Assembly (NCBI GenBank): GCA_902496455.1
Contig: CABVAY010000012.1
Coordinates: 1 to 52,058 of the forward strand
DNA from: an uncultured Collinsella sp.
GTDB taxonomy: Bacteria; Actinomycetota; Coriobacteriia; Coriobacteriales; Coriobacteriaceae
Length of the DNA: 52,058 nt
Reading direction: 5' to 3'
A program made the position numbers and the translations under genes. Under the pieces are notes generated by a model that was not told the DNA's origin, made no database searches, and was given only the letters and a program-made list of their open reading frames with translations. Positions 27,022-36,231 of this stretch are shown here, piece after piece; position 1 is the stretch's first letter, and the number at the start of each line of letters is the position of its first letter.

Positions 27022-28584
27022 ATGGCATTCGTTTCACTCGCCATCATCGCGCTCGTGGCCTTTGCAAGCCCCTTCATCGCCTCGGCGATTCCCGGAAAAC
27101 CCATTCCCGAAACGGTCTTTTTGCTCGTGTTCGGCGCGGTGCTGGGACCCCATATGCTCGACATTATCCATGTAGATGCCGAGGTCTCGCTTGTGTCCGA
27201 GCTGGGCCTGGCCTTTTTGTTCCTGTTTGCCGGCTTTGAGATCGACCCCAAGAGCATCACGGGCGTCGAGGGGCGCTACGGCTTGGCGACGTGGGCCGTC
27301 ACGTTTGGTATCGCCTGGCTTGCCGTGCGCTTTACGCCGTGGTTCTCGGTCAGCCATTTCGACGGTATCGCCGTGACACTCGCCCTTACTTCCACGGCTC
27401 TCGGCACGCTTGTGCCCATCATGCGCGAGCGCTCGCTCACCGGCACGCGCGTTGGCGACTCGATTCTCGCGTATGGCACCTGGGGTGAGCTCGGCCCTGT
27501 GCTCGCCATGTCGGTGCTGCTGTCTGCCCGCACTGGCATCCAAACGCTCGTAATCCTTGGCCTGTTTGCGCTGGTTTGCGTGTTGCTGGCCGTGGTCCCA
27601 AGCCGCTCCAAGCGCGTCGGCAGCCGCTTCTTTGCGTTTGTCGAGGAACGCGCCGATACCACGTCGCAGACCTTCGTGCGCCTGACGGTGCTCATCCTGG
27701 TCACGCTCGTGGCGTTCTCGGCCGTCTTTGATCTCGACATCGTGTTGGGTTCTTTTGCCGCTGGCTTTGTCTTGCGCTACATCATCCCCGAGGGCAACCA
27801 TACGCTCGAGACCAAGCTCGACGGCCTGGCCTACGGTTTTTTGATTCCGGTGTTCTTTACCGTATCGGGCGCAAAGATCGATCTGACGGCCGTGGCGTCG
27901 CGCCCGGGTCTGCTCGTGGGCTTTATCGTGGCGTTGCTGATTATTCGTGCCGTGCCCATTCTTATTTCTATGAGCATTTGTCCTGCGACGCGTGATGTGT
28001 CGGCGTATGGTCGCATTACCGTGGCCCTGTACTGCACCACGGCCCTGCCGATCATCGTTGCCGTGACAAGCGTTGCCGTCAACGCGGGCGCGCTGTCGCA
28101 AGATATTGCGTCGGTCATGGTTGCCGCCGGTGCCATCACGGTGTTCTTGATGCCGCTGCTCGCGCAGCTCTTCTACCGCGTGGTCGACGCCGCGCCGGTC
28201 GCCGCCGTGGCGGAGGTTGCCGAGCATCCATCCGATGCGCTCGACATCCTGCGTGCCCATCATGATTTGGCGAGCCTGCTCGCACGCGAGCACGAGCTGC
28301 TGACCTCGCATGGTCACGGTCGCGTATTCGAGGGCCTGCCTACGCTCGATACGATTGCCGAGCGTCTTTCCGCCGAGGCGGCGAGCGGCCACATCGATGC
28401 CCGCATCGTGGACGCGGCGCATCTTCTTGCCGATAAGACCTATGGTGATGAGATCGACCCGTCCGAGCTGACTCCGCGCGAGCGTCGCCGTCTGGAGCGC
28501 GCCAAGCTCGCCGTGCGCGAATACCGCCGCCGCATGCTGGAGCTCTATGCAAGAGAAGAAGCCGAGGACGACGACGGCAGGTAG
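27022..28584 (+). CDS. Cation:proton antiporter (CPA2/KefB-like)
   Basis: A 520-residue protein with about twelve membrane segments over residues 1-385. Family features are IPETVFLLVFGAVLGPHML near the N-terminus, ELGLAFLFLFAGFEID, and the ALTSTALGTLVPIMRE segment. The C-terminal 135 residues are soluble, helical and highly charged, without a recognisable TrkA-N or USP fold. The ATG at 27022 is preceded by GAGAAAGG. It likely exchanges Na+ or K+ for protons. It is divergent from purL. The repeat array at 28598-28832 begins 14 bases after its stop. Confidence 0.85.
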   Translation: MAFVSLAIIALVAFASPFIASAIPGKPIPETVFLLVFGAVLGPHMLDIIHVDAEVSLVSELGLAFLFLFAGFEIDPKSITGVEGRYGLATWAVTFGIAWLAVRFTPWFSVSHFDGIAVTLALTSTALGTLVPIMRERSLTGTRVGDSILAYGTWGELGPVLAMSVLLSARTGIQTLVILGLFALVCVLLAVVPSRSKRVGSRFFAFVEERADTTSQTFVRLTVLILVTLVAFSAVFDLDIVLGSFAAGFVLRYIIPEGNHTLETKLDGLAYGFLIPVFFTVSGAKIDLTAVASRPGLLVGFIVALLIIRAVPILISMSICPATRDVSAYGRITVALYCTTALPIIVAVTSVAVNAGALSQDIASVMVAAGAITVFLMPLLAQLFYRVVDAAPVAAVAEVAEHPSDALDILRAHHDLASLLAREHELLTSHGHGRVFEGLPTLDTIAERLSAEAASGHIDARIVDAAHLLADKTYGDEIDPSELTPRERRRLERAKLAVREYRRRMLELYAREEAEDDDGR

Positions 28585-28597
28585 TCGATACTCTCTC

Positions 28598-28832
28598 GGG
28601 GAAGCCGCGTCCCGCTTTGAAGGCTCGGAACGGGATGTGGTTTCCGAAACGGGGGCCGTTGGGAAACTGTGTCCCGGAATGGGCGCTCAGAGTGGGATGC
28701 AGTTTCCGCGAGAGACCCGTTGCGGAAACGGTATCCCAGAATCGGCGTTCAAAACGGGGCGCTCTTTCCGAAACATGGCCCTGAGGGAAGCTGCGTCCCG
28801 GTCTGAGCCGGAATTCCGGGACACAGCTTCCC
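28598..28832. repeat. Four-unit palindromic array with a 62-bp period
   Basis: A 16-base arm resembling GGGAAGCTGCGTCCCG recurs at 28598, 28661, 28723 and 28785. Its inverse, resembling CGGGATGCAGTTTCCG, recurs at 28631, 28694, 28756 and 28816. So arms alternate in orientation about every 31 bases, making four imperfect palindromes of about 48 bases. Arms are conserved; spacers are not. An open frame (28547-28867) spans it but its translation shows only the repeat. The terminator below follows directly. Confidence 0.85.
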
Positions 28833-28842
28833 TTTCAAACAG

Positions 28843-28887
28843 AAGAAGGCGCGCTGCCTGCAGTTGATGCAGACGGCGCGCCTTCTT
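28843..28887. terminator. Bidirectional terminator between the antiporter and the SDR gene
   Basis: A 12-bp perfect stem (28843-28854 with 28876-28887) with a second inner stem, T-rich on the plus-strand exit. It serves the convergent antiporter and SDR genes. Together with the array it fills the 345-base gap 28585-28929. Confidence 0.85.
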
Positions 28888-28929
28888 TGTTGGACTATGT
28901 TGAGGCTGGGAGCTGAGGCTTGTGGTCCC

Positions 28930-29679
<750 letters not shown>

Positions 29680-29838
29680 GGTGCCTCCATTCTTCGGGGG
29701 TGGACGTACGCAGCACAGGATAGCGGCGGACAAAAACAAACATGCCTGCTTATCGGTGAGCGGTATCCCTGGTTGACACCGAGCGGTCAAGTTGTTCAAA
29801 CGCTGGCCGCGTCAATGCGCTCCGAGCGCGCAAGCAAA

Positions 29839-29872
29839 AGGGGCTCCCGTCCAAGACCGGACGGGAGCCCCT
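29839..29872 (-). terminator. Intrinsic terminator after the homoserine dehydrogenase gene
   Basis: A perfect 14-bp stem (29839-29852 with 29859-29872) around a 6-base loop. On the minus strand it is followed by TTTTGC. It lies 30 bases beyond the hom stop. Confidence 0.88.
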
Positions 29873-29901
29873 CAAATATATGTCGTATGGCGAGAACCGA
29901 A

Positions 29902-31245
29902 CTAGTTGGCCATAACGCCTTCGGTCCAGGCCTCAACGTCCTCGATGCGCAGGACGTTGGCGACCTCGGCCACGCAGTCGACGCTGGCAAGTTCGGCGGC
30001 GGCAGCCTGGACGTCCTTCTCGAGTGCGCGGTGCGTCAAGAAGATGACCGAGCAGGCATCGCTGACGCCCGACTTGCCGTCCTCGACCTGGTTGATGAGC
30101 GAGATCGAGATGTTGTGCTTGGCAAAGATGTCGACCGTCTCGGACAGGGCGCCCACGCGGTCGGCGACCTTCAGGCGCACATAGTACTTGGTCTGGAGCT
30201 CGTCCATGGGCTTAAAGGCGAGGTTGTGACCATAGGGCTCAATCTCGGGCAGCGGAGCCACGCCGCGGCTAATCTGCTCGGAGAGCGACAGGATGTCGCC
30301 CACGACGGCGCTCGCGGTGGGGAAGGAGCCTGCGCCGGCACCGTAGAACATGGTCTCGCCTACGGCGTCACCCACCACGTAGACGGCGTTCATGGCACCG
30401 TTGACCTTGGCGAGCATGTGGTCTGCCGGGATGAGCGTGGGGTGCACGCGGACGTCGACGCCGGCGTCGGTGTTGCGGGCGATGCCCAGCAGCTTGATGG
30501 TGTAGCCGAGCTCGCGGGCCTGGGCGATATCCTCGGCACCGATGGTGCGGATGCCCTGCTGATATACGTCGTCGGTGGTCACGCGGGTGCCAAAGCCGAT
30601 GGAAGCGAGGATTGCCGTCTTGCTGGCGGCGTCGAAGCCGTCGACGTCGGCGGACGGGTCGGCCTCGGCATAGCCCTTGGCCTGCGCGTCGGCAAGCACA
30701 TCGGCGTAATCGGCGCCCTCGGCGTCCATGCGCGACAGGATATAGTTGGTGGTACCGTTGAGAATGCCGGCGATGGTCAGGATCTTGTTGCCCACCAGGT
30801 CGTGCTCGAGCGTGCTCACGATGGGGATGCCACCGCCACAGCTGGCCTCGCACTTAATCTGTACGCCGCACGCGCGCGCCTTCTCGGCGAGCGTCTCGAC
30901 ATGACGGCCCAGCAGGGCCTTGTTGGCAGAGACGACGTGCTTGCCGTGCTCAAAGGCAGTGGTGAAGATCTCGGTTGCGGGATGCTCGCCGCCGATCAGC
31001 TCGACGACGATATCGACGGCGGGGTCGGTGACGACGTCATGCCAGTCACTCGTAAAGGCCTCGCGCTCAATACCGGCTGCCTCGGCCTGCTCCCAAGCAA
31101 GCGCGCAGGCGCGGGTCAGCTTAAGGTCGATGCCGTAGGCTGCCAGGTACTCATCGTGGTGGCTCTTGATCAGACGGGCCACGCCGCCGCCGACGGTTCC
31201 CAGACCGATGAGGCCGACGTTCACGGTGCGCAGGGGTTCGCTCAT
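29902..31245 (-). CDS. hom: Homoserine dehydrogenase
   Basis: A 447-residue enzyme that reduces aspartate semialdehyde to homoserine for threonine and methionine synthesis. The NAD(P)-binding motif GLIGLGTVGGGV is at residues 11-22, the catalytic-domain signature GILNGTTNYILSRM is in the middle, and a C-terminal ACT domain occupies roughly 355-435 (YVRLKVADRVGALSETVDIF), consistent with feedback control by threonine. The ATG at 31245 has AAGGAGC upstream. It is a single gene on the minus strand. Confidence 0.95.
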   Translation of the reverse strand: MSEPLRTVNVGLIGLGTVGGGVARLIKSHHDEYLAAYGIDLKLTRACALAWEQAEAAGIEREAFTSDWHDVVTDPAVDIVVELIGGEHPATEIFTTAFEHGKHVVSANKALLGRHVETLAEKARACGVQIKCEASCGGGIPIVSTLEHDLVGNKILTIAGILNGTTNYILSRMDAEGADYADVLADAQAKGYAEADPSADVDGFDAASKTAILASIGFGTRVTTDDVYQQGIRTIGAEDIAQARELGYTIKLLGIARNTDAGVDVRVHPTLIPADHMLAKVNGAMNAVYVVGDAVGETMFYGAGAGSFPTASAVVGDILSLSEQISRGVAPLPEIEPYGHNLAFKPMDELQTKYYVRLKVADRVGALSETVDIFAKHNISISLINQVEDGKSGVSDACSVIFLTHRALEKDVQAAAAELASVDCVAEVANVLRIEDVEAWTEGVMAN

Positions 31246-31495
31246 AGATAGCTCCTTCGTGCATCTTATGGATGGATTAACCGCTTAAAGGTTGAGTGCA
31301 TTCTAGCGTGAACCGAGGGCGCGTGCTCGCCAGGCAACAGGAGTCGCACAAAACGGCACCCCCGAAACGCTGCGGAAACATTGGAAACATGCTCGCTACA
31401 AACGAACTTCCGTAACAAACTGTCAACGTTTGCACCATAAGGTTTGCCCTGTACCGCAAGACGGCCGCACCGCGGCCAGCGAAAAGGGGGACACC

Positions 31496-32662
31496 ATGTT
31501 TAGCATCAACAACGTACTTAACCGCAGGAGTTTCTTGGCTGGCGCCGCGGCGTTCGGTAGCACCGCGGCACTCGCTGGTTGCTCGTCGGGTGGCTCGGAC
31601 GGCGGCTCCGCCGATGACGGCAAGACCTTCAAGATCGGTGTCATCGGCCCTCTGACCGGCGCCGCGGCAACCTATGGCGTTTCGGCCGAGAAGGGTGCCA
31701 AGCTCGCCGCCAAGGATTTTTCGACCAAGGACCTCAAACTCTCGCTTAAGTCTGAGGACGACGTCGCTGACGGCGAGAAGGCCATCAACGCCTTCAATAC
31801 CTTGTGCGACTGGGGCATGCAGGCGCTCGTCGGCCCCGTCACCACCGGTGCCGCCGTCGCTGTCTCGGGCGAGATCGCCGACGATATGCTCATGGTCACG
31901 CCTTCGGCCTCGTCGCTCGACGTTACCAAGGATAAGACCACGGTTTTCCAGGTTTGCTTCACCGATCCCACCATGGGCGCCAGCGCCGCAAAGTTCTTGG
32001 CCGAGAAGTACGCGGATGCCAAGATCGCCCTGTTCTACAACTCCGGCGATACGTACAGCTCGGGTGTTGCCGATGCCTTTGCCGAGCAGGCCAAGGAGTC
32101 CAAACTTGATATCGTCGATACCGAGACCTTTAAGGACGATTCCTCCACGAGCTTTACCAACCAGCTCACCAAGGCCAAGGAGGCCGGCGCCACGCTCATC
32201 TTTGCGCCGATCTACTACACGCCGGCGTCCGTTTTGCTCAAGAACGCCAAGGACATGGGCTACGACATGACGCTCATGGGTACCGACGGCATGGACGGCC
32301 TGCTCTCTGTGGAGGGCTTCGATACCTCTCTTGCCGAGGGCGTACTGCTCATGACCCCGTTTTCCGCCGACGATGAGAAGAATGCCGACTTCGTCAAGGC
32401 CTATAAGGATGCCTACGACGAGACGCCCAACCAGTTTGCCGCCGACGCTTACGATTGCGTCCACGCCATCGCCGAGGCTATCGATAGGGCGGGGATTGAC
32501 ATTTCGGCCGACGGTGCCGACATTGCCGGCGACCTTGCCAAGGCCATGCGCAAGATCAAGATCGAGGGCCTGACAGGCGAGCTGACGTGGAATGACGAAG
32601 GTCAGGTCGAAAAGCCTGCTACGGCCTATGTGATCCAGGACGGCAAGTACATCGCCGCCTAA
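31496..32662 (+). CDS. livK: Branched-chain amino acid ABC transporter substrate-binding lipoprotein, copy 1
   Basis: A 388-residue Leu/Ile/Val-type binding protein (Peripla_BP_6). The leader combines a twin-Arg-like NRRSFLAG with a lipobox ALAGC, so it may be a Tat-exported lipoprotein. The mature part starts with KIGVIGPLTGAAATYG and includes TPSASS, ALFYNSGDTYSSG and APIYYTPASVLLKNAKDMGYD. The ATG at 31496 has AAAAGGGGG upstream. It heads the liv cluster and is very similar along its length to the next gene, indicating tandem duplication. Confidence 0.9.
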   Translation: MFSINNVLNRRSFLAGAAAFGSTAALAGCSSGGSDGGSADDGKTFKIGVIGPLTGAAATYGVSAEKGAKLAAKDFSTKDLKLSLKSEDDVADGEKAINAFNTLCDWGMQALVGPVTTGAAVAVSGEIADDMLMVTPSASSLDVTKDKTTVFQVCFTDPTMGASAAKFLAEKYADAKIALFYNSGDTYSSGVADAFAEQAKESKLDIVDTETFKDDSSTSFTNQLTKAKEAGATLIFAPIYYTPASVLLKNAKDMGYDMTLMGTDGMDGLLSVEGFDTSLAEGVLLMTPFSADDEKNADFVKAYKDAYDETPNQFAADAYDCVHAIAEAIDRAGIDISADGADIAGDLAKAMRKIKIEGLTGELTWNDEGQVEKPATAYVIQDGKYIAA

Positions 32663-32933
32663 GTGCGCATAAAGCACGACCGGTGAGGCTGTTTTATTTA
32701 AGGCAGGTATGCTTGTAACAGAACGGAAACATTACTTTTACATAATAAAGTGGCAATACTGTATAAAGTAATAGAAATACGCAGAATTATGGATAAATGA
32801 ACAAATCCAAAGAAAAGTTGAAATAATCGCCACTTTCCTTAACTAAAGCGTCTAGTATTTTGCGAACGCCGAACACGGCGAAGGATGGCCTGTCGGGTAA
32901 CCGAAACCCGACGAGATTTGAGAGGAGAGCCGC
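32663..32933 (+). promoter_or_regulatory. AT-rich upstream region of the second binding-protein gene
   Basis: Most of 32690-32850 is strikingly AT-rich compared with its surroundings. Inverted octamers AAAGTGGC (32747-32754) and GCCACTTT (32829-32836) lie 74 bases apart. A TTGAAA at 32818 with an A/T-rich hexamer about 17 bases on (32840-32846) could be a promoter. It therefore looks like a separate regulatory region for copy 2; no regulator site was recognised with certainty. Confidence 0.5.
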
Positions 32934-34121
32934 ATGTCGAGCCTCACCGGTAAGTCATTGAACCCTGTTATGAATCGCAGGAGCGTTATCGCGAGCGCAG
33001 CAGGTCTGGGGGCGATGTCCATTCTAGCTGGCTGCTCCTCCAACGGCGGCGATACCGGTTCCGCTTCGGGCGACGCTTCGTTTAAGATCGGCACCATCGG
33101 CCCGCTGACCGGCGCCAACGCGTCCTACGGCAAGTCCGTTACCCAGGGTGTCGAGCTTGGCTGCAAGGATTTCTCGACCAAGGAGCTGCCGCTTGCCAGC
33201 AAGGCCGAGGATGACCAGGCCGATGGCGAGAAGGCCGTCAACGCCTTCAACACCCTGCTCGACTGGGGCATGCAGGCCCTCGTCGGCCCGACCACCACGG
33301 GTGCGTCGGTTGCCGTTGCCGCCGAGTGCGGTAACGACCCCAAGACGTTCATGATCACCCCGTCCGCGTCCTCCGAGGACGTCACCGACGGCAAGGATTG
33401 CGTCTTCCAGGTTTGCTTCACCGACCCCAACCAGGGTGTCAACGCTGCTAAGTTCCTGGCGCAGAAGTATGCGGACGAGAAGTTCGTGCTGTTCTATAAC
33501 TCCGGCGACGCCTATTCTTCGGGCATCGCAGATTCCTTTAAGGCCCAGGCCGCTGAGTCCAAGCTCGAGATTGTTGACGAGGAGACCTTTAAGGACGACT
33601 CCGCCACGAGCTTTACCAACCAGCTGACCAAGGCCAAGCAGGCCGGCGCCACCATGATCTTTGCGCCGATCTACTACACGCCGGCGTCCGTCCTGCTCAA
33701 GAACGCCAAGGACATGGGCTACGACGTCAAGATGATGGGCTGCGACGGCATGGACGGCATCCTGGGCGTTGAGGGCTTCGATACCTCTCTTGCCGAGGGC
33801 CTGCTGCTCATGACCCCGTTCTCCGCCGACGACGAGAAGAACGCCGACTTCGTCAACGCTTACAAGGATAAGTACGGCGATACCCCCGACCAGTTTGCCG
33901 CCGACGCCTACGACGGCGTGCACGCGGTGGCCGAGGCCGTCAAGGAGGCCGGTCTTGGTGTCGACGCCGATCCGACCGAGGCCGCCGAGAAGCTGTCCAA
34001 GGCTATGCTCAAGATTACCGTTGACGGTCTGACCGGCAAGCTCACCTGGAACGATAAGGGCCAGGTCCAGAAGGAGCCCACGGCGTACGTCATCACCGAC
34101 GGCAAGTACGTACAGGCCTAA
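32934..34121 (+). CDS. livK: Branched-chain amino acid ABC transporter substrate-binding lipoprotein, copy 2
   Basis: A 395-residue paralogue of the preceding gene. Leader NRRSVIASAAGLGAMSIL with lipobox LAGC. Same core: KIGTIGPLTGANASYG, TPSASSED, VLFYNSGDAYSSG and the shared APIYYTPASVLLKNAKDMGYD-type strand. Differences cluster in the surface helices and in parts that line the ligand cleft, so ligand preference may differ. The ATG at 32934 follows GAGGAGAGCCGC. It is directly upstream of livH but separated by two hairpins. Confidence 0.9.
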   Translation: MSSLTGKSLNPVMNRRSVIASAAGLGAMSILAGCSSNGGDTGSASGDASFKIGTIGPLTGANASYGKSVTQGVELGCKDFSTKELPLASKAEDDQADGEKAVNAFNTLLDWGMQALVGPTTTGASVAVAAECGNDPKTFMITPSASSEDVTDGKDCVFQVCFTDPNQGVNAAKFLAQKYADEKFVLFYNSGDAYSSGIADSFKAQAAESKLEIVDEETFKDDSATSFTNQLTKAKQAGATMIFAPIYYTPASVLLKNAKDMGYDVKMMGCDGMDGILGVEGFDTSLAEGLLLMTPFSADDEKNADFVNAYKDKYGDTPDQFAADAYDGVHAVAEAVKEAGLGVDADPTEAAEKLSKAMLKITVDGLTGKLTWNDKGQVQKEPTAYVITDGKYVQA

Positions 34122-34153
34122 TTGGCCGCCTTACATAGAGCGGTTTTGATCCC

Positions 34154-34214
34154 AAGCAGGGGAGGTTTTGGCCTTCCCTGCTTGCTTGGTATCTAGGGAC
34201 AGTGTAACGTCCCT
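34154..34214 (+). terminator. Two hairpins between the binding-protein and permease genes
   Basis: 34154-34165 pairs with 34172-34183 (12 bp, one mismatch), and AGGGAC at 34195-34200 pairs with GTCCCT at 34209-34214. The first lacks a strong T-run. They may cause partial termination or 3'-end protection, so that binding protein exceeds permease, as is common in ABC operons. Confidence 0.5.
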
Positions 34215-34260
34215 GTTTCATACATTAACTGGAAACCTATTCGAAAGGGGGATGTGGAAC

Positions 34261-35142
34261 ATGACGGTCTTTATCCAATACCTGGTCAACGGCCTGTCCA
34301 TGGGCAGCGTCTACGCCATCATCGCGTTGGGCTACACCATGGTCTACGGTATCGCCAAGATGCTCAACTTCGCTCACGGCGACGTCATCATGGTCGGTGC
34401 CTATGTCTCGTTCTGCGCCACGTCGTATCTCGGCCTCCCGGGCTGGGCATCTGTAGTTCTCTCTTGTGTGGTCTGCACGGTTCTCGGTGTTCTCATTGAG
34501 GGTCTGGCCTATAAGCCGCTGCGCCAAGCGGGCCCGTTGGCCGTTCTGATCACGGCCATCGGCGTGTCTTACTTCCTGCAGAACGCCGCGCAGCTTCTGT
34601 GGGGCGCCACGCCCAAGAACTTCACTTCGCTCGTCACCTTCCCGGTGCCGGAGTTCTTGGCCAAGTTTAACGTAAGCGCCGTCTCGCTCGTCACCATCGT
34701 CGCCTGCCTGGTTATCATGGCCGGCCTGATGTTCTTTACAGGTAAGACCAAGATGGGCAAGGCCATGCGCGCCGTGTCCGAGGATAAGGCCGCCGCTCAG
34801 CTCATGGGCATCAACGTCAACCGCACCATCTCGATGACGTTCGCCATCGGCTCCGCCCTCGCTGCCATCGCCGGCGTGCTCCTGTGCTCCTACTCGCCGG
34901 TCCTGCAGCCCACCACGGGCGCCATGCCTGGCATCAAGGCCTTCGACGCTGCCGTTTTCGGCGGCATCGGCTCCATCCCCGGCGCCTTTGTCGGCGGCAT
35001 TCTCATCGGCATCATCGAGGCGATGGCGCAGGCTTACATTTCCACGAGCCTTGCCAACTCCATCGTCTTTGGTGTTTTGATCATCGTCCTGCTCGTCAAG
35101 CCTGCCGGCCTCTTGGGCAAGTACGTCCCCGAGAAGGTGTAG
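34261..35142 (+). CDS. livH: Branched-chain amino acid ABC transporter permease LivH
   Basis: A 293-residue permease with about eight membrane helices. It begins YLVNGLSMGSVYAIIALGYTMVYGIAKMLNFAHGD, typical of LivH, and has the cytoplasmic coupling loop MRAVSEDKAAAQLMGINVNR. The ATG at 34261 has GGGGG ten bases upstream. LivM follows with no gap. Confidence 0.92.
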   Translation: MTVFIQYLVNGLSMGSVYAIIALGYTMVYGIAKMLNFAHGDVIMVGAYVSFCATSYLGLPGWASVVLSCVVCTVLGVLIEGLAYKPLRQAGPLAVLITAIGVSYFLQNAAQLLWGATPKNFTSLVTFPVPEFLAKFNVSAVSLVTIVACLVIMAGLMFFTGKTKMGKAMRAVSEDKAAAQLMGINVNRTISMTFAIGSALAAIAGVLLCSYSPVLQPTTGAMPGIKAFDAAVFGGIGSIPGAFVGGILIGIIEAMAQAYISTSLANSIVFGVLIIVLLVKPAGLLGKYVPEKV

Positions 35143-36231
35143 GTGAGCGTTATGAAGTTTCTTAAAGACAAGCAGACGCGTCACGACTTTGTCACGTACG
35201 CCATGTGCGTTGTGGCGTTCGCCATCGTGTTCTTTATGCAGTCCAACCACATGATCCCGCGCATGATCGCCGGTCAGCTGGTTCCCATCACAGCCTATAT
35301 CGTCATGGCCATCTCCCTTAACCTCGTCGTCGGCATCGCGGGCGACTTGTCGCTGGGCCACGCGGGCTTTATGAGCGTCGGCGCCTATACGGGCATCGTC
35401 ACTGCCGTCGCGCTGGAGAGCACCGTTCCGTCTGATCCGATGCGTCTGATCATCAGCATTGTGGTCGGCGCTATCGCCGCTGCCATCTTGGGCTTCTTGA
35501 TCGGCATCCCGGTCCTGCGCCTGAGCGGCGACTATCTGGCCATCGTGACCCTGGCTTTTGGCGAGATTATCAAAGAGGTCGTCACCTGCCTCATTGTGGG
35601 CGTCGATTCCCGCGGCCTGCATGTGATCTTTAACATCACGGGTAACTCCACGATCGACGACCTGCACCTGCTCGAGGACGGCACCGCCATCATCAAGGGC
35701 GCGCAGGGTGCATCGGGCGTGTCGACCTATTCGACCTTCCTTGCCGGCGCAATCCTGGTTATGGTCGCGCTCGTGATTGTGCTCAACCTGGTTCGCAGCC
35801 GTACCGGTCGTGCCATTATTGCCGTGCGCGACAACAAGATCGCTGCCGAGTCTGTGGGCATCTCCGTCACCCAGTACCGCATGATCGCCTTCGTGGTTTC
35901 CGCTGCCCTCGCCGGTGCTGCCGGAGCTCTGTTCGGCGGTAACTTCTCGCAGCTTTCCGCCACTAAGTTCGACTTCAATACGTCCATTCTCATTCTGGTG
36001 TTCGTGGTCCTGGGCGGCCTGGGCAACATGCGCGGCTCCGTTATCGCCGCGGCGCTGCTCACGGTGCTCCCCGAGCTGCTCCGTCAGTTTTCGGACTACC
36101 GCATGCTCATCTACGCCATCGTGTTGATTCTGGTCATGGTCTTTACCAACAACCCACAGCTCAAGGCGTTCTTCGCACGCATTAAGGATCGCTTTGCTTC
36201 CAAGAAGGAGGTGGCAGCCGATGCCCAGTAA
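35143..36231 (+). CDS. livM: Branched-chain amino acid ABC transporter permease LivM
   Basis: A 362-residue permease. LivM signatures: NLVVGIAGDLSLGHAGFMSVGAY, SGDYLAIVTLAFGEIIK and the coupling loop IIAVRDNKIAAESVGI. An additional segment (about residues 160-200) sits between the helices. GTG 35143 (GAAGG upstream) and ATG 35152 are both possible starts. Its 3' end overlaps livG by 11 bases. Confidence 0.92.
   Translation: MSVMKFLKDKQTRHDFVTYAMCVVAFAIVFFMQSNHMIPRMIAGQLVPITAYIVMAISLNLVVGIAGDLSLGHAGFMSVGAYTGIVTAVALESTVPSDPMRLIISIVVGAIAAAILGFLIGIPVLRLSGDYLAIVTLAFGEIIKEVVTCLIVGVDSRGLHVIFNITGNSTIDDLHLLEDGTAIIKGAQGASGVSTYSTFLAGAILVMVALVIVLNLVRSRTGRAIIAVRDNKIAAESVGISVTQYRMIAFVVSAALAGAAGALFGGNFSQLSATKFDFNTSILILVFVVLGGLGNMRGSVIAAALLTVLPELLRQFSDYRMLIYAIVLILVMVFTNNPQLKAFFARIKDRFASKKEVAADAQ

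Noticed and set aside
28598..28832. CRISPR array
   Set aside because: Units alternate in orientation, the arms are imperfect, spacers are short and related in length to the arms, and no cas genes are near.
28547..28867. 106-codon ORF across the repeat array
   Set aside because: The translation only mirrors the palindromic array, starts inside the antiporter gene and has no ribosome site.
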